From contig JAURVB010013178.1 in NCBI GenBank assembly GCA_033002965.1, positions 62,001 through 126,000 on the forward strand: a DNA stretch of 64,000 nt, given 5' to 3'. The notes below the pieces were generated by a model that did no database searches, had not been told where the DNA came from, and saw only the letters and a program-made list of their open reading frames with translations. Shown here one piece after another: positions 60,970-64,000 of this stretch (the stretch's first letter is position 1; each line of letters begins with the position of its first letter). Origin of the DNA: Piper betle (lineage: Eukaryota; Streptophyta; Magnoliopsida; Piperales; Piperaceae). Made by a program: the position numbers and the translations under genes.

Positions 60970-61400
60970 TCAGAGGAAAGGGAAAAGGGTTTTTAATGAC
61001 CCAGAACCAATCATGGTTGCCCAGGGCAGGTACACAGGCAGCAAGAATCCAAAGGGGTCGAAGAACCAGAACCCCATGTTGGCCACAGCCAGTATCCGGC
61101 AGGCGTACACCCTCCACGCAGGCCTCCCCTCCGACTCTCTGCACGCAACCAACAGGAGATGGCGAAGAGCCACCGGGAGTTGTAGCTAACCGGCACAAAC
61201 GCCCGCACCGGCAGCGGGAACTCTCTGGAGAAGGAGACTCCCTCCATGAACAGCTGCGCCAAGAGGAGGAAAAAGTGCGGCGGCGCCGTCCGGAACCCCT
61301 CCTTGTAGCCCCGCGCAATGCCCTCGAGCACCCACGACGGCGCCGGCAGATACGTAGACGGCGAGTGCTGTGTTTTTGGGGCCGAAGACCGGCGGTTGGC
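60970..61400 (-). pseudogene. Membrane-protein gene fragment with a frameshift
   Basis: The minus strand reads GIARGYKEGFRTAPPHFFLL, LFMEGVSFSREFPLPVRAF and NSRWLFAISCWLRAES in one frame (about 61340-61140). It then continues in another as EGRPAWRVYACRILAVANMG and FWFFDPFGFLLPVYLPWATM to a stop at 60972-60970. One base appears missing near 61136. The pieces alternate hydrophobic helices with basic loops, so the parent was probably a multi-pass membrane protein; I do not recognise the family. It is GC-rich like other exons. The 5' part (61400-61530) is Pro/Ser-rich with an ATG at about 61492 in a different frame. A partial relic or an error-containing single-exon gene are both possible. Confidence 0.5.
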
Positions 61401-61667
61401 AGCGGAGGTGGAGGTGGGAGGTGGGAAGGCGAACTTTGGAGGGTGGAGTAGAGGCAGGTGAAGAAGCAAAATGCGATGTCTCGGGGAGTCATTGTTGTTG
61501 GGAAATGTATGATCCAACCGAAATAACACAAAATATTTTTTTACTAGCCTGAAATCAAAATAAATATAAGCAACACCTAAAATTATAAAAAATAATAACA
61601 TATTCTTATATATAAATTAGAATTTTGATGTTAATGTTAAATAAAACATTCTTTTTACAATTTTTGA

Positions 61668-62430
61668 GCATATTTAGCTCGTAAAGAAAGAATTTGGAAA
61701 TTTTTTTCATTTTAAGTTGAAGTAGTTCGTAATCTAGAGTACGAGGTTTATCCTTTTTTAAGGTGTATGTTATTTTCTCAATTTCTCATATTTATACTAT
61801 ATTTCTCAAAAATTATATCTTTTAGATCTTGTTATCGGTTTGATTTGTATTAGAAAAATATTTTGACATATTATTCGATACTTGATTCTAATCGATTTTT
61901 TAATCGAAGTTGACCGAATTGATTAGTTTTCTTTTCTTTAAATTGAAAGAAAGTTTCCATCCATTTTTTTAATTTTTTGGTGTCTCCTATTTCATTTTAT
62001 ATTTGTTTTTATTTTATTTTGAAAGAAAATATTTTATTAGTTGCTTCTGCTAAAACATCTATTTCCCAACAAGAGATGAGAAGCATAAGTATAAGATGAA
62101 ATATGAGACACCAAAAAAGTTTTAAAAAAATGGATGAAAACTTTCCTCTAATTTAGAGAAAAGAAAATCAATCTATTCGATCAACTTCGATTAAGAAAAT
62201 CTCTTATAATCAAGTATCGAATAAAATTTAAAAAAACTCTTCGAATACAAATTAAACCAATAACAATATCTAAAAGATATAGTTCTTGAGAAATGTAATA
62301 TATATGAAAAATTGAGAAAATAACATACATCTCAAAAGAAAAATAAATAAACCTCAAATCTTTTACAATCTTACTTCAACTTGAGATAATAAAAAATTTC
62401 TCTAAACTCTTTTTTATGAACCAAATGTAA
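61668..62430. repeat. Large foldback (inverted repeat), about 340-bp arms
   Basis: The left arm (61668-62003) and right arm (62087-62430) are reverse complements with roughly 75-80% identity by eye, around an 83-bp spacer. Matching pairs include GTTGAAGTA/CTTCAAC at the outer parts, ATGTTATTTTCTCAATTT against AAATTGAGAAAATAACAT, ATTCGATACTTGATT against AATCAAGTATCGAAT, and TTTTTTGGTGTCTC against GAGACACCAAAAAA. Terminal ATTTAGCTC/GAACCAAAT closes the arms. No coding sequence. Foldback-type transposon or a locus able to make a long hairpin RNA. Confidence 0.8.
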
Positions 62431-63569
62431 TAAATAACGGTCAAGAGGATGTTCTCTTTAACATTAGCAAAATTTTACTTTATATAGAAAAAATATGAGT
62501 AGAATTTTAAAAGACACCTCATTTAACTTTTATATAAAATAACAAAATCATACATAAATATACAAAATACCGATCATTATTGTGATAAACAAAAAACTAA
62601 AAAATAACGATTGAATTTTTCAATACGAATAAACGAGAGAAACTCAACAATTGTGCCCGTGGCGGTGGTGGTGGCGGGGGCGGTTAGAGCGTAAAGATGC
62701 TGGGCATTGATGGAAGGGCAGTTTGGGCTGGTTTTATGATTTGGGTGTTGCTCTTCTCTTTCCGTTTTTTCCTGCATATACTAAACTCAGAAGCTCTGTG
62801 ATCTTCTCCTTCGAGTCTTCTTCTTCTCTTTTACAGTGTTGTTGAAGGTGGCAATGGATGGATGAGATAGTCATGGCTGGTGTTGTTTGCACGTGTTTAC
62901 ATGTTTTTTTCTTTCAAAGGACAGTTTGTTGAAGCATATATAAGGATCAGTCAGGAAGAATCGTAGATCAGTTGATTATAATGCTGTTTTCCCATAATCT
63001 ATAGGTCTAAAAATTACTCTTGATCTTGACAAGTGGTGGTATTACTTGTGAATCAGGTCACCGATACAAAAGTGGCTTCACTTTTACTTTTGTTAGACAC
63101 AGACAATACAAGACAAGAAATAGCCAGGGAAAAATCCGCTGAGTCCTTCCAAGGTTCGACCCTCTATATGCTTGCTGAATTTCAACCAGAAGAGCACTAT
63201 TAAGCACATGTTTGCTGAATTTCAACCAGAAGAGCTGTTAACCGAGGCAAAATCGGATACACAACATTCTCAAATGCTTTTTATTAGATAAAAGTCTGAT
63301 ATACAATACAAATGCCAAGCTAGTTATTGTCACAACCGACCTTAATACAAGGTAAACAATAACTGATCATTCACACAGGTACAGTACACATTGCTACTCC
63401 AATTGTTTTACAGACAAAAACCCAGGTCGCCTAACCTCTGCATCACTAGTTTTCAACATCATGAAAATGTAATAAGATAATAAAAAAGGTCAGAATCTAG
63501 TAAAAGGGGAGTGGAAGTCTAAATTGTCTGTTCTCTAGTCAGATTTTTGGATGAATATACAACCAGGCA
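62431..63569. other. Intergenic DNA and DUF4378 gene 3' side
   Basis: About 1.1 kb. GGTGGTGGC-type triplet repeats lie at 62663-62680. A direct duplication of about 30 bases, TGCTGAATTTCAACCAGAAG, occurs at 63172 and 63212. The last 150 bases probably contain the 3' UTR of the following gene. Confidence 0.45.
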
Positions 63570-64000
63570 TCAATCCCACAGTTCGAGTATCATCTCTTCC
63601 ATCATTTTATCTATGATGGAATCACCTATATGAAATTCTACCTCTTCGGCGTCAGACCGAAGGTTCATCCATGATCTGTCTTTTGCCATTGCTTTCTCAA
63701 TGGTTTGAATCAGAGTGAGTTGTCCTGGGGGAACAAGATTTGCTGCAACTCCTACTAAAACCTTCTGGATGACTTGATTCCCTGTAGGAGTTAGGTCGAT
63801 CCCATCCCCAACAAAAGAAACCCATGCCCGGCAACCAGAAAGATGTTCATGTAATTCCAGGAGAACTTCATTGATGCAATCAAAGAGAAGCTTATTGTAA
63901 CCTGGAAATGGACTAGATGGTGTCTCCACATGATTCATCAGTGATGGATCTAATGGAGAGTATGTTAATGGCCAGGTTCCATTCATTTCCTTGCTGTTTA
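63570..64000 (-). CDS. DUF4378 (TRM-type) protein, C-terminal exon (partial)
   Basis: The minus-strand frame is open from the right edge to the stop at 63572-63570, at least 142 codons. It carries the DUF4378 domain found at the C-terminus of plant TON1-recruiting motif (TRM/LONGIFOLIA) proteins, which place the TTP microtubule-organising complex. Landmarks are KLLFDCINEVLLELHEHL, then a Trp-containing variable loop, KAMAKDRSWMNLRSDAEEVE and FHIGDSIIDKMMEEMILELW before the end. An ATG at 63986 exists, but the upstream codons (NSKE) are open and the domain needs an N-terminal extension, so this is not the real start. No defect is visible. Confidence 0.85.
   Translation of the reverse strand, partial: NSKEMNGTWPLTYSPLDPSLMNHVETPSSPFPGYNKLLFDCINEVLLELHEHLSGCRAWVSFVGDGIDLTPTGNQVIQKVLVGVAANLVPPGQLTLIQTIEKAMAKDRSWMNLRSDAEEVEFHIGDSIIDKMMEEMILELWD

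Noticed and set aside
61011..61601. Full-length 196-codon gene
   Set aside because: The conserved sequence changes register near 61136 and the frame's first 60 codons look noncoding, so it is listed as a fragment.

Overview
The window is nuclear DNA from a flowering plant. Its genes have GT-AG introns and very GC-rich exons set in AT-rich, retrotransposon-filled intergenic DNA. The contrast between GC-rich exons (GPAT, AHL exon 1, the BAH gene) and AT-rich surroundings suggests a monocot; that is an inference, and I cannot name the species. There are no bacterial genes, CRISPR arrays or tRNA/rRNA genes that I can see. All recognisable host genes lie on the minus strand.

Layout. 1-273: first exon of a BAH-domain chromatin reader, running off the left edge. 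2071-2585: last two exons of an unrecognised gene with one internal stop. 2710-7265: decayed Copia retrotransposon with a nested insert in its 3' LTR. 7521-8395: copy 1 of a non-autonomous, Mutator-like element family defined here (family 'A', AATCGG-rich ends, 10-bp target duplications). 9111-10879: beta-tubulin with the classic plant three-exon structure but two 1-base frameshifts. 11-20 kb: gene-poor, with a CpG-rich island at 13.6-15.5 kb, a MITE and TA microsatellites. 20159-22786: young, non-autonomous Ty3/gypsy-type element with an exact 5-bp duplication, coding only for gag and part of a protease. 27325-31254: DCD-domain gene broken by family A copy 2 and by frameshifts; copy 3 lies just upstream. 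34300-37153: intact five-exon AT-hook (AHL) gene. 39.5-42.2 kb: family A copies 4 and 5 plus a hAT-like MITE. 42771-44812: intact two-exon glycerol-3-phosphate sn-2 acyltransferase (GPAT). 44992-57867: a Copia element interrupted by a 9.5-kb Tekay/Del-like gypsy derivative with about 3-kb LTRs and no coding capacity. 58502-58810: small secreted cysteine-rich peptide. 59.5-60.5 kb: degenerate repeat tract. 60970-61400: fragment of a membrane-protein gene. 61.7-62.4 kb: large foldback. 63570-64000: 3' end of a DUF4378 (TRM-type) gene.

The most unusual signals are these. Family A has five copies with conserved 10-bp target duplications, and it shares an internal hairpin module with the long gypsy LTRs. 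The long-LTR element sits at a junction where the middle of its Copia host is missing. The gypsy element's gag start codon lies inside its LTR. The same-strand Copia 3' LTR ends 180 bp upstream of the GPAT start codon. Single-base losses recur in otherwise well-conserved genes and may be assembly errors. The host genes look functionally unrelated, as expected for a plant chromosome arm; nothing suggests an operon or gene cluster.
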